Part shown: positions 11,098 to 21,567 of the stretch, one piece after another
Layout of the letters: every line of letters begins with the position of its first letter
Numbering within the stretch: the stretch's first letter is position 1
Assembly (NCBI RefSeq): GCF_001640805.2
Contig: NC_066835.1
Location: 4,857,434-4,921,433, forward strand
Direction: 5' to 3'
From: Lates calcarifer
Lineage: Eukaryota; Chordata; Actinopteri; Centropomidae
Length of the DNA stretch: 64,000 bases
Notes under the pieces: generated by a model
What the model was told of the DNA's origin: nothing
Seen by the model: only the letters and a program-made list of their open reading frames with translations
Database searches by the model: none
Program-made: the position numbers and the translations under genes

Positions 11098-11184
11098 AGC
11101 TCAGTGCATCATGGGAGATCTCCCGGCAGTCTAGGCCTATAGCAGCATAACAAGGGATGGTTCAAGCCTGAGCCAACCCTAACT

Positions 11185-11473
11185 ATAAGCTTTATCAAAG
11201 AGGAAAGTTTTAAGCCTGACTCTTAAAGGTACAGAGGGTGTCTGCCTCCCGAACCGAAACTGGGAGAAGGTACCACAGTAGAGGAGCCTGATAGCTGAAG
11301 GCTCTGCCTCCCATTCTACTCTTGAAAACTCTGGGAACTACCAGTAAACCAGCATTCTGAGAGCGTGGAGTCCTAGTGGGATTGTAGGGGACTATGAAGA
11401 TCTTTGAGGTAAGATGGAGCCTGACCATTAAAGGCTTTGTAAGTGAGGAGGAGAATTTTGAATATATTACCAT
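11185..11473 (-). pseudogene. LINE reverse transcriptase C-terminus, frameshifted
   Basis: The minus frame starting at 11473 encodes the tail of a non-LTR retrotransposon ORF2. In order: the KPLMVRLHLTSK segment (a changed form of the usual LTYKALNG..PSYL region), RTPRSQNAGLLVVPR, MGGRAFSYQAPLLW and PVSVREADTL..FKS. These are hallmarks of the region after the reverse-transcriptase domain in CR1/L2/Rex1-group elements. The frame ends early at a stop near 11210. One base over, the expected LKTFLFDKAYS ending continues to a stop at about 11170-11185, so a one-base insertion has shifted the frame. Everything upstream of this tail is missing by 5' truncation. Confidence 0.8.
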
Positions 11474-11475
11474 TC

Positions 11476-11995
11476 TAAAACTTGCTAACTAGCCCTGAAT
11501 ACAAACTACAGATAGTCATTAGTTTTAGAGGTATTTAGTCTTAAACCAAAGTATTGGGCAAATTCAAATTTTTACCTGATGATGGAGCTGGAGGAAAACG
11601 TCAGAGGATGACCAGAGTCTTTAGGATTCATCCTCTGGAAATCATGAATATCTGCACAGAACTTTGTATCTATTTGATGTTAAGAATTTTCACAGCAGCG
11701 AAAGCATTGATGAGCTGTAGGAAAGGTCAGAAGATCACCAAAGACATTAGGATTCCAGCTCCCAGCAACCCATACACTAGTTGCAGAGACATTTCACTTA
11801 AAACCAGAAATGTCAAACTCATGGTGGCATTAGGGGAAAAGTCAGGGGATCATCAAAATCAGAGGGACTCATCCTGTGGGGATCAAAAATGTCTCCAATG
11901 AATTTCATGGCAATTCTTCCAGTAGTTGTTGAAATATTTCAGTCTGGACAAAAGTGTTGGCCTAAGCAGCTGACATTGCCTGGCGTGGCTAAAAA
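11476..11995 (+). repeat. Dispersed family A, copy 2, right piece
   Basis: Resumes family A after the LINE: GTCATTAGTTTTAGAGGTA, AAACCAAAGTATTGGGCAAA, TTGTTGAAATATTTCAG, CTGGACAAAAGTG and a final GGCGTGGCTAAAAATCC. It holds three related modules, near 11578, 11708 and 11812. Each has a GATGATGG/GATGAGCTG/CATGGTGGC-like start, then a GTCAGAGGATGACC / GTCAGAAGATCACC / GTCAGGGGATCATC core and an ATTCATCC-like end, so the internal unit has been multiplied. No coding capacity. Confidence 0.7.
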
Positions 11996-13130
11996 TCCAC
12001 AGAAACTTTGAACTCTTAGAGAAAGAGAGAGAGTTCTGTGCTGCTTGTGTGGAACCAGCATCACCATTACTTCAGTGCAGGTAGAGGTGGTGATTAGCAG
12101 TATGTTGCAAGATGAGGTAATCCAATATAACCATTGCTTTGGGCCTACAACACAGACGGATGTGTTAACGATCGGCCGATCGCAGCTCCCTCGGTGCAGA
12201 GTCAATAACAAAAAACCCTCAGTATATCTCAGAATGAGGCAGTCCTCGGCCTCCCGCCTCTTGGCTGACTGACGTCTAATATCGTGGCAATAACAACGCT
12301 GGCCTGCGGCAGTGGCGGTGAAAAAGGAGCGAATGTTGTTGAACGGAATCAAACAAATACAAAAGTTTTGTCTGTGCCGGCCTACTGCAAGGCAAGGATC
12401 TTAAGAGTATGTTTTCATTTTGAAGTAAAGACGCTGATAGAATGGAATCAAGTAAGGAGACATGTGGGGAGATTATCTCATCTTACCACTGTAGGACTGA
12501 TGCTGATTCAGACCCAGACATGGTGAGAGGAGGATTACTGCAGGCTTTTAGAATATCTCTTGAGAAAGCTCTTCAAAGACGGTATTATACAAAACATCCA
12601 GCAATATCTAAGTGCTCTTTGTAAAAGTCTTACCAGTGCCCTCCTCTTTGTAGCACTTTGTGTCTCACCTCTCTCTCTCTCAGCCTGTTCATTGGGGAAA
12701 CTCTGAACAAGGATTCGTGAAGGACATTTGCTAATTAGCATTCCCAAACACAAAAGCAAAGCAGAGGTGAGGAAGCCAAAGAGCTCGTGTGAAACAGGTG
12801 CCGAGCGGTGCGGAGGGGCGCCGGCGAGGCCTTATCACTGCCGCAGATGTGTTTGTCTCCTCCATGGCTGCGTGGTTAATGATGAATGATTTCCTCTCTG
12901 TCTAAATGCTTGTTGTCACATCCCTGTCAATGAGGCCGCCAGTTACAGTCTTGTAGGAGTAATGGGGTTGGCGTGGCTCCAGCCAAACGGCAAATGGCTG
13001 AGAGCCGCCGAGTAAGATAGGAGAGCCGTGGAAATGAGAACTGGCTTAAAATGACATTCCCAAACATGTCAACAACAACCAGCCTCCCTTCACGCGGCAA
13101 TTTTTTTAAATTAGTGATGCACAAATTGCA
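11996..13130. other. Non-coding stretch with CpG-containing patches
   Basis: Holds the perfect palindrome CGATCGGCCGATCG at 12169-12182 and a small CpG cluster at 12795-12835 (GCCGAGCGGTGCGGAGGGGC and next bases), too short for a CpG island. Around 12780-13110 the sequence is non-repetitive and conserved-looking. No exon could be supported. Confidence 0.45.
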
Positions 13131-13772
13131 AGTGATTTGCTCAACTTGAGCAGCTCAGTTTAATTACTCTAAGGAGATTATAATTTATCTTTAACAAAAC
13201 TGCACTTTTACTGCTGAGAAACATGGATGCACACCAGCCCTGACTGCTGTTTGCAAGTACTCATGATAATCTAGATGATCTTGATAAGCTTTTTTATATT
13301 AATACTCCATCATAGGGGAATGTGCTTTTTACTCCCCTAGATTATCTGACCATTATAGTTACTGGTTACTTTGCAGATTAAGAATTGACAGACTAAATAG
13401 ATGAATATTGTGCCTAACAGTGTAGTTAAAATTAGCTCCAGCCCAACCAACTACAGCATTAAAGGCCTTGCAAACCTATTTTCCCAAACTGCTTCTCACT
13501 GTAAGTGATTAAACATTAAAGGATTTTGTATTCGTGTTATAATCCTGGCGTCTCTGGCTGGTCTGAGGTTGATGGTACTCAAACAGGTCATGTCACATAT
13601 TTTCATGGATAAATTCTAATTTATCAAAAACAAATTTGAATGTGATTGTTGACACTGTTGACAGGGCACTGTCAGTCATATCTGATCAAACCCACACAGA
13701 TCTGATAAGGCAGATTAATGGAGTTTTGAACTCTTAAATAAATAACACTTGCTTACCACTCACACCACTAAT
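13131..13772. other. Non-coding stretch, nothing recognised
   Basis: AT-rich sequence with no recognised element or gene. Confidence 0.5.
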
Positions 13773-13862
13773 CACTGGGTTAAAAATGGACCCAGTGTGT
13801 GAAGCACTAAGGCAGCACTCAGTTAACTTGATCCAGCACCATTGGGTTGTTTTGACCCAATG
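13773..13862. repeat. Two GGGT/ACCC hairpins, likely DNA-transposon remnant
   Basis: Two inverted repeats lie 42 bp apart. CACTGGGT/ACCCAGTG (13773-13797) has a 9-base loop, and CATTGGGT/ACCCAATG (13840-13862) has a 7-base loop. TTGGGTTGTTTTGACCCAA-type words are frequent in fish DNA-transposon remnants, so this may be a relic element or its terminal structure. Confidence 0.45.
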
Positions 13863-13894
13863 TAAGTATTTTTCATTAAATATAACAAAATTAT

Positions 13895-14035
13895 GATGTT
13901 ACATAATGAATACTTTTTGATACTTTTAAGTACATTTTACTGACAATAGTCTTGTACTTTTACACAAGTCAGACTGTGAATGTTCTTGTTTACAAAGTAT
14001 TTTCAAGCTGTTGTGTTACTGCCTGTAGGAATGGC
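13895..14035 (-). repeat. Dispersed family B fragment
   Basis: Reads in reverse as family B: TACTTTTTGATACTTTTAAG, TACATTTTACTGACAATAG and CTTGTACTTTTACACAAGTC are the complement-side words of the element nested at 2003-2225. Diverged; ends approximate. Confidence 0.5.
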
Positions 14036-14111
14036 AGCATAAAACTCCATTTTACTTTTTTCTGCTGTATTTCACTTATGTTGGCTTGTCCAGTCTCGTT
14101 TGCTGTTGCAC

Positions 14112-14622
14112 ATTGAGTGAGATTGACAGGTGGACTGGTAGCAGCAGTAATCTGGGCATTGTACCAGACTGTTGTGGTGAATTGGAGTTGGAGGACAAAA
14201 GCTTACTTAAGTCGATCTATGTTCCAACCCTCACCTATGGTTATGAGCTGTGGGTAGAGAATTAGAGTAAAAAAAAATAGGTCACAAATACAAGCATCTG
14301 AAATGAGTTTCCTCTGTGAGGTGGCTGGGCTCAGCCTTATAGATAGAGTGAGGAGCTCAGATATCCAGAGGGAGCAGCTCCTTTGCATCAAAAGGAGCGA
14401 GTTAAGGTGTTTTGGGTATCTGATCACGATGCTTCCTGGGTGTCTTCCATTTGAGGATTTCTGGGCACGTAAAACTGATAGAAGACCCTGGGGTAGACCC
14501 AGAACACGACAGAGAGACTATATACCTAATCCGGCCTGAGGGACGTCTAGGTTACCTTGTTTAACCTGCTGCCACCACGAACTGACTCCGGGTAAGTGGT
14601 GGAAAATGGATGTATGGATGGA
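14112..14622 (+). mobile_element. RTE-type LINE (Rex3/Expander-like) 3' end, decayed
   Basis: The plus strand matches the conserved end of RTE-type fish retrotransposons. It has a CGATCTATGTTCCAACCCTC / ACCTATGG block, ATGAGTTTCCTCTGTGAGGT, GAGGAGCTCAGATATCC, the GGAGC..GTTAAGGTGTTTTGGG region, the CTTCCTGGGTGTCTTCC block, GACCCTGGGGTAGACCC, CCACCACGAACTGACTCC, GTAAGTGG and a tail of TGGATG/TGGA units. In the family this codes the C-terminus of the reverse transcriptase and a short 3' UTR. Here stops (for instance in GAGAATTAGAGT near 14262), an A-run near 14271 and small gaps break all frames. The start is a typical 5' truncation. Confidence 0.85.
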
Positions 14623-15511
14623 ATTTGCTGCTGCATCAACCACTTCCTACTTAAACCTTCACTTAAAGCCTTTTGCTATTACTGTAAATAAATACTATAT
14701 CCTTTACAAACAAACACTATGGCTTCATTATCAGTATCCTTGCTGTTTGCCAAACAGCAAAGTAGAGGAGAAGTGAGAAAAAGAAATGCAACAAAGCCAC
14801 TTTGCAGCAAAGTGTTTTAATGCGTTTCAGATGCTTCTTTTGCTCTTTCCTGTCTGTCTTATAAATTGTCTTCTACACTCTCCTTCCTTTTCTGTCTTCC
14901 CCCCTCATTGTTTTATATAAATGTGCTGCCATTTTGGCCAGAAGTCTACAAAAAGACATTTATATCTCTGCAGACCATGCTGGTTAAATACGTCCTGAAC
15001 CATTAGAAATCCTCCCCCCTGCATTTCTACACATCTACATCAACAAAATATATATAGTATGAATGCAAACTCTCATTTAATTAACTAACTCTTGAAGCAG
15101 GACCCAACTGTATATCTCAAATACTGTATTATAACACGTTCACGACTGACCGGTGTGATTGTCTGCAGTTGCTCACCAGTTCAATTAAGCCCAAAATCCA
15201 GACAACTTTCACTCTCTGAATAACGCCCTTGAATGAGAACTACTGTGAGATAATGAATAATACACAGCAAAGAAGACAAAAAATAAATTGAGAATGCTCA
15301 CTCCAGCCTCTATCTGTCTCCATGCAATAACAGTAACTGGCACAGTGTGTACTTCAACATGAAAGGTAAACAAAACATTCATTTGGGAGGTTATATTTCA
15401 ATGTCATTCACCATGCCATCCCAGGTTGAACATTATTATGAAAAATAATAATGAAACAAGGGGTTAGAGTGTCATTGAAAAGTAATAAGGCTGCATTTAA
15501 AACATACACAC
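14623..15511. other. Non-coding stretch, nothing recognised
   Basis: No gene, element or array recognised. One pyrimidine-rich patch around 14880-14910. Confidence 0.5.
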
Positions 15512-15513
15512 CC

Positions 15514-15557
<44 letters not shown>

Positions 15558-15567
15558 CACACACACC
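15512..15567. repeat. Compound (CT)n(CA)n microsatellite
   Basis: CT run (15513-15535) passes directly into a CA run (15535-15557) with one CACC break and a short further CA run. The same CT-to-CA arrangement occurs at 35930-35987. Confidence 0.93.
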
Positions 15568-16479
15568 CACTGAACAATCCTCTAAGGAAATATAACCATC
15601 TCCCTCTTCAGTTGAAAAAAAAAAAAGAATTCTGGGTGGTTCTGGGTGAAAGTCACCTTGAGTTGTGTATATACTCTATGTCTGTGTGTCTTGTGTGTGT
15701 GTGTGGACACTTGAGACAAACAGGATCAGATGGGACCCTGAACAGAGCCCTGTTGAACACCTTTTTGTGCCAAAGAGGAAAAAAGGTATATTCAAATACC
15801 TTGCCTGCGAGCTCTCTGCGTCTTTAACAAGGACCATAAAAAATAACGAGCCATCTTAACCTTGAGGCCAACCCAGGAAGTGAACACTGTGCTGATCAAG
15901 GTAATCTTTTATTTTTTAATCCCTCCTCCTCCTTCCTCTTATTGCTGGGAAATTTTTCTACCATTAACAAAAAGAGGAGGATAAGGGTCAGCATTTTCTC
16001 TCAGGGAATAAATATGGATCTACAGTTTTGCTTTGTCTCAGTTCCTGGTTTCGATGGAGATGGGTTCGCGCGGGAATGCAGGAATGTTACAATTAGCGCG
16101 CTACACGTAAGGCTAAGCACTGACCCCCATGTCTGCTGCCTGTAGTGCTGTCATTAAGCTAAGCAGCTTGTGCTGCATTGTTCTCCATTGTTTTTTTTCT
16201 CTCTCTCTCTCTCTTTACCCTCTGTCTCATCTCTCCTTTTTCCTCTCCTGACCATGCTTCGGCGTCCTTGTTTTCATTCCTCGCAAGCTAATGATCAGTA
16301 TCCCGGGGAGCACACGCCGAGCCCTGTCCGTCTTGGCCGCGTTTTGTGCCCCCTCAATGCGACGCATCGCCCTGGCATCCCTTTCAAGACAAATGACAAG
16401 CGACATAAACAGAAATATGTGGTTCAATTTCCTTGATTCTCTCTGAAATCTACATTTAACATCTGCACTTGATAGAGAA
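15568..16479. other. Non-coding stretch with T8(CT)n array
   Basis: A T-run followed by (CT)n lies at 16191-16214. Short open frames at 15612-15859 and 15942-16145 have no recognisable domain. The part around 16020-16170 is non-repetitive and could be conserved. Confidence 0.45.
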
Positions 16480-16680
16480 TATTTTATCATGCGGATTGGA
16501 TTAATTATTAATAACAAAGAATTGATTATGGCTGCTGGCTCCCCGGAGTTAATCTCAGCGCTGATGTGATTAGAAATAAAAGCGGTTCCTGGGAGCTGAC
16601 AAATTGACAGCGAGCGGTGAAATTAAGTTTCAAGTGATGGGAGTGAATAAATCCAGCCAGGCACCTTCAAATCTTTACAA
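16480..16680. promoter_or_regulatory. Candidate conserved non-coding element, homeodomain-rich
   Basis: Dense homeodomain-type words: GGATTGGATTAATTATTAAT (overlapping OTX-like GGATTA and TAATTA), AAGAATTGATTATGG, GTTAATCTC, GTGATTAG, AATTGACAG (near a PBX/MEIS half-site) and GAAATTAAG, interleaved with GC-containing words and free of simple repeats. This is the strongest enhancer-like block in the left half of the window. Function and conservation are inferred. Confidence 0.45.
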
Positions 16681-17360
16681 AACAACTTCAAAACAAAATG
16701 CAAGCGAGTGTATATACACACAAACTTCTGTTCTGTAAATCAGCATTCTGAGCAGATTCTTAATAATTGATGTTTGTCAAGGCGAGTGCACAGCTACATC
16801 CCCTGCAAGCGCCCCCCCCACCCCACCCCAAGACACGCATGGAGCAAAAACCCCCAAATGAAAGCCAAAGTCCTCCATCTCCCAGACGCTCGGCGCACAC
16901 ATGCAAAGTCACTCAGTGGAGAACACACACACACACACAGCATCTGCTCTTTTCCACACATGCATGCTGAAATGCACATTGGAGAACAGCATGCAAAACT
17001 AAATATCCACAGACAGACATGTACACAAACAGGCACATGCATACAGATGCAGCTGGTGTCTGCTCAGTACACAGGTAGTGTAGGCATTTGCACAAATCCG
17101 AACACAAACACACAGGAGCACGTGCTCACCCATACACACACACTCACAAATGAGCATCAGTGCCTGTTTTCTCTCTCTGTTACACATACACACCCAAAAC
17201 ACACAATTGTCTGGATGTGGGTCCAACGTGTCCATTACAGTCTCTCACTTGGCCATCTTATGACTCACACTGGTATATTTATAATAGAGCCTGGATGCTG
17301 TTATTTGGATTTTTTAAGCTTGTTGGACTTCAGACACACTATAACACAATCTTGAGGAGA
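16681..17360. repeat. CA-rich low-complexity region
   Basis: Scattered CA/ACACAC and GCATGCACAC words from about 16900 to 17210, including a 17-bp CA array at 16923-16939. They produce a 193-codon plus frame (16774-17355) and three overlapping minus frames rich in H, T and C, which are compositional artefacts. A C-run lies near 16811-16830. Confidence 0.7.
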
Positions 17361-18929
17361 TGATTGCACAGATCATTCCCTCTGAAGCTCTCTCATCGAA
17401 TACATTTCAAGGATTTCTTGGATTTCAAGTAGGTGTCAAACAGTTTTTAAATTAGATCCAACAAAAATAAGCCTTCTGAAATCTTGTGAAATACACGCAG
17501 TGTGTCCTCCGCACATGAAATTGGGAGAAATACATTTTCCTGAATGGGAGAGAGATTATGTGAGGGAGGCTGAGATACAAACAGGCAGTAGTCTGATGAT
17601 GAAGTGACCTCAATGACCCCTTCTTCAGGATTGTTGCACTGCAAAAAAATAAAAAATAAAAAAATGAGTACAGGTCTAAATAATCATTTTACTTATAACT
17701 GAATTTCATTCAGCTGCCTCAGTTTCAGAGTCCCGGTATTGTGTGTGCTGGCTCACTATCGCACGGTCATGGCTTAATGTGACACTATAGGTCAGAGAGC
17801 AATGATTCATCTGTTTTTGGCTCATAGAAGAGTTAAAATTCACTTGTCACTTATAATAACGTATATTTCTTGATAGCTGATTTAAAATAATATTTAATGA
17901 TGTGTTGAATTTGTTACTGACTTTGTCTCAGACACACACATATATCTAAAGGTTTTGTGTAATGTCACTTCTCAGGAAATTTGGCTGCTGAGGAACAGAC
18001 TTCTTGATGACGTTCCACTTCTGAAACACTTCCAGCGGACATGGGAAATGGGACAGAGACATGTCAGAGCTGTGATGCAACTGGAAGGTGATACAGCCCC
18101 ATCTATTAGACACACAGGGTAAGAGTGTGGTGTTCATATTGGTGGATGAGAGAAAACATCTGCCCTGATAACTAGTAAAAGAACATAATGTACTTTGTGT
18201 GCATGATCCATTCTCACTGTTAGCACTGCTGATCACTGTATATACATGACTACATACAATAGACTGCATTTGTGTTTCTTAATCGCATTATATTTTCAGC
18301 AGTAATTCAACTTTGCATTTGGACATGATAGAGACTCACTGGGAGTCTTCCTCAGATAGGCAAGATATGGAGAAACAGAAGGAAGACCTAGACAGAGACA
18401 AAAATAGAGATGCAGTTGAGCTCTGAAAGTAATAAGGCAGCCATTTTGGAGGGAGTCCAAAGCTTGCAGCTTCTTCTCTCATATGCAGATAAAAATCTCA
18501 AAAGGCATCTCCTCTTTTTCTTTTTTGTTCAGGCAATAAAAAATTATCTCCCATCACTCCTGTCGAAAATCTGCCTGGACACTGTCCATCACATCTACAG
18601 CTGCTGTAATGTCAAACAAATGTTCTCAGATGGGTGCTAATGCCTGTATGAGAGGATGCCGGAGGTTTTTCAGAACAGCTCGGAGTCATCTTCGGCTTTC
18701 CATTGTTCATGAGGCAAGAAGTGGGTTGTGGTTGCGGATTTAGCATCTCTCATTTTCCAGCGCAAAGAAGCCATTCATGTTTGTTCGGCCAAAATCTTCC
18801 CTGCAATGGTGAGGGATAAGCTGCTGGTGAAGACTAGTAATAGGCTTTTCACACCACAGTGTTAGCAGAGCTGAGGGTGGGGTGGGGGAGGGTGCTGCTT
18901 GCCTCCACCTCTAACATGTGCCAAAGATA
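17361..18929. other. Non-coding stretch, nothing recognised
   Basis: AT-rich sequence with an A-rich patch near 17641-17664. A 107-codon minus frame (17946-18269) shows no recognisable domain, and I see no convincing flanking splice sites. Confidence 0.45.
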
Positions 18930-19085
18930 TGCATTCATTTGGTGCACACAGAGGGCCACCGAATGAATAATCTCCTGGTAATTAACATGCATGCGCTTCG
19001 CAGTTTTAGCCTTGATCCAGGGTGAAGGTAGTGAATAGAGGGATGTCTTATTTAAAATCGCCTGTGATTTAGGATGAATGATGCA
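18930..19085. promoter_or_regulatory. Candidate conserved non-coding element
   Basis: Non-repetitive block with GAATGAATAATCTCC, TGGTAATTAACATGCATGCG and TTATTTAAAATCGCC words, just before a C-rich tract. Enhancer-like texture only; conservation is not tested. Confidence 0.3.
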
Positions 19086-19129
19086 AACCCCACCCCCACC
19101 CCCCACCCGAATCACCGCTTCTAAATCTT

Positions 19130-19990
19130 TCATTCCCAAGCTTCCCGGCGACTTTTCTCATCACCTGAATCCCTTCCTGCTTGTGTAATCGCGTCTCTTC
19201 TACCTCCACCCAGCTGTCATTACTCGCGTCCGCTGCTGCTTCCCATCCGTTCCCTCGCTCCCACCATCCCCGTGCATACCCCCCCCCAAATCCTCAACCC
19301 TCATTTGCCTCTTCCACCACCCACAACGCCCGCCTCCCCTTTCCCTCCCTGTGATTACATTGCAAAGTCTAACTAAAAAAACTTGCAATCTTCCACTTTC
19401 CGGCCTTACCTTAATTTTTTCTCATACCTCAATCAAATATTCCTCCAACCCCCTACACACACACACACAAGCACCTCACCTCTTCCAATCTCTCCTTTCA
19501 ATTGTCGCTACAGTTGCCCCTCTTTTGGTTTTAGGTGCACACAAACACACACACACACACACACACATACATACAAAAATGCTATCTTCTTTCCCATCCC
19601 GGCGCACCATAATGAAATTGCTCCTTCAGCATCCCCCAGGCCCCAACAACCTCATCCCCTTTTTCCCTTCATTTTTCCATCAAGACACTCTCCACATGCC
19701 TCCGAACCAGGAACCCTCCACAGACCCCCTCCTTTCATTCCACCCCCCAAACTTCTGCACTCCATCTCCCCTCATCATCCAGCTCAGTTTGCCTGCCTCT
19801 CCCCCTTTTTCCCCTCTTTCCTCCACACCCCCCGACCTTCATTTCCTCCGACTGCCCCCCTCCAACCCACACCGCCCATCACTTTAACTACTTCTCCATC
19901 CCAATTACCAGGTAACCCCCTGCTGCGAGCAGGCCCTTACATCCTTGCCTTTTTCTCCCTACCTGACCTGGAAACGCCTCACCCCTTCCT
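19130..19990. repeat. Strand-asymmetric C/T-rich tract with CA arrays
   Basis: For about 0.85 kb the plus strand is overwhelmingly C and T with A, and G is scarce. It includes (CA)n at 19455-19469 and 19545-19567 and CCCCCCCCC near 19280. Because stop codons need purines in a TAA/TAG/TGA order, two frames of 178 and 222 codons remain open here. They are proline/serine/threonine/histidine-rich and are not considered genes. Confidence 0.8.
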
Positions 19991-20029
19991 CCTTCATCCA
20001 TCCTTTTTATTAAGCGGAGCTTCATGGCA

Positions 20030-20420
20030 GCTGAGGCTGCCTGATGTTTGATAGCTTGTTAAGTCACGTCCAAAGGAGACTCTGATTAATTCTGGCATTT
20101 CAGAGGGAATTATTTTGTATTTGCCTCCATGTCCACCATCGGCTCTGTTTCCCTCGGGTACGTTTCAAGGGAGAAAAAAGCCCTTGATATTTATATGGGA
20201 AAGAGAAGGTTAGTGATGTTGGTATACCAACCTGGGCAATTGAAGCGGACAGCCAGAAGTTCGGCCTTGTGGGTTAGCCAAAGATCAGTCGGACTCAAGG
20301 ATGCCTCCTCTCCTGAGAGGCTGCCGCATTTGAATATGAGAGATAACAAGGATGGACAAAAGTGGTGAATTAGCGCTGTCTCTGTTGGTGCATGATGATG
20401 GAGGGAAGGCAAAGTGAGGC
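20030..20420. promoter_or_regulatory. Candidate conserved non-coding element
   Basis: Sharp change from the preceding C/T-rich tract to balanced, non-repetitive sequence with GACTCTGATTAATTCTGGC, GGGAATTATTTTG and GCATTTGAATATGAG. A 79-codon plus frame (20129-20368) covers part of it but shows no known domain. Enhancer-like by texture; an exon is less likely. Confidence 0.35.
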
Positions 20421-21567
20421 TCTGGGTTCTTGGATGCATGCATAAAAAGGCAGTCATCACTCTTCGTTTCATTTTTTGGGAACCTTGGACGGCCTTTTGT
20501 TGAAACTCCTCAAGTATTTAATATTTTCAACAGGCAGAGAGCCTCTCCTTTAACTGTGTGATGTTGAAAAACAGGGTTGTTACAGCTCTGCTAGCAGCAC
20601 AGTGTGATGTATGCACAAAAAAATGGAAATCAAGTTGGTCGTAGTTAAATGGAAACAAGCAAAAAAAAATCATATCCGTCTTTTCTTAATATTATTATGC
20701 ATGATTATTCACTCGGTTCCTCCTGTTTTCATCATCCTTCCGCTTCCATCTTCAACATCCACCAAGGTTTATTCATCATTGTTTCATCTTTGGTCGACTT
20801 CCCAGTTGGAGGGGTGCAGAGATCCACAAGCCTCGTGGGTAATGTGTGTGCTAAACTAATTAGCGCCAGCCATGCTGTGAGGAAACACAGGGGCTTTTCA
20901 ACCACTGATAAAAAGACAAGACATCTCACAAAACTCTCACAAAAAGCTGCCCCATCTTAAATGGGAGTGAGGAGAGGCAGACTGGGCGCTCCTTTAAAAT
21001 CTTGATCTGAGCAGTGCTTGAACTGCCGAAAAGCTCCTTGCTGTTAACTCAACTCTTCTCTCTCAGGCCTCTGACCGTCAGTTTCAGGGAAAAAAAATAA
21101 GCCATCATATTCTCTGTCATCCTAGTCGGATCCAGGGAACATATCGTGAGGGAAGGCTCAAAACTTTTAATGACCGTTGTAGCCATTGGAACGGTCTGCT
21201 TTTAGTTTGCCAGTTCTGCCTCTGATTGTGTACTATGAATGACCTGTGGTTATTATTAAACTATCAGAGATTGAATTTGGACCTGCAGTTTCCTGAGAGT
21301 GCACCAACTGATAAATGATGTACATGCTTAGACTGGATAAAGTCCTATTAGTGAAAAGTAAGACTGACAACAGCAGCTCTCTCAAGTTCAAGGGGTGTGT
21401 TATCACAGCTGTAGTCAGTTATTCTGACTACATAAGAAAATACATTGCCCTACTCTATGGCAATAATATTTATAACACTCAGTGCATGTGTTATTCACCC
21501 CCATTCCTCCTCCAAAGCCTTTAAAGCACATCATATCATCTGTATTCAACACATCAACCCATCAACA
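20421..21567. other. Non-coding stretch, nothing recognised
   Basis: No gene or element recognised. Overlapping short frames on both strands around 20611-20960 have no recognisable product. Confidence 0.5.

Larger units (their letters stand above)
10447..11475 (-). mobile_element. CR1/L2/Rex1-like LINE, 5'-truncated 3' end
   Basis: On the minus strand the element runs from the end of a reverse-transcriptase frame (from 11473), through a 3' untranslated region with a (GA/CT)n stretch and the block CGACCGGTTGGG, to a tail of ATATAAATAAAACTG followed by GAATT-type repeats at 10447-10465. The same UTR recurs on the plus strand at 29600-29817. Such 5' truncation with an intact 3' end is the normal outcome of target-primed reverse transcription. 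The clade is by recognition: C-terminal motifs and tail suit the CR1/L2/Rex1 group better than RTE. It sits inside a family A repeat. Confidence 0.8.

Noticed and set aside
11554..11901. 115-codon plus frame
   Set aside because: Lies entirely inside a dispersed repeat (family A), and the other copies do not keep the frame.
11939..12352. 137-codon minus-strand frame
   Set aside because: It begins in the unique sequence right of family A and runs into the family A end. No recognised domain and no splice support.
12795..12835. CpG cluster as a promoter/CpG island
   Set aside because: Only about 40 bp long, with no TATA or initiator context and no open frame downstream.
16774..17355. 193-codon plus-strand frame with overlapping minus frames
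   Set aside because: Driven by CA/CACACA words, giving Thr-His runs on one strand and Cys-Val runs on the other. No domain.
19383..20051. 222-codon plus-strand frame, the longest in the window
   Set aside because: Lies in a C/T-rich, CA-containing tract that lacks stop codons by composition. The product is a proline/serine/histidine-rich low-complexity string with no domain, and a second frame (178 codons) is open over the same bases.
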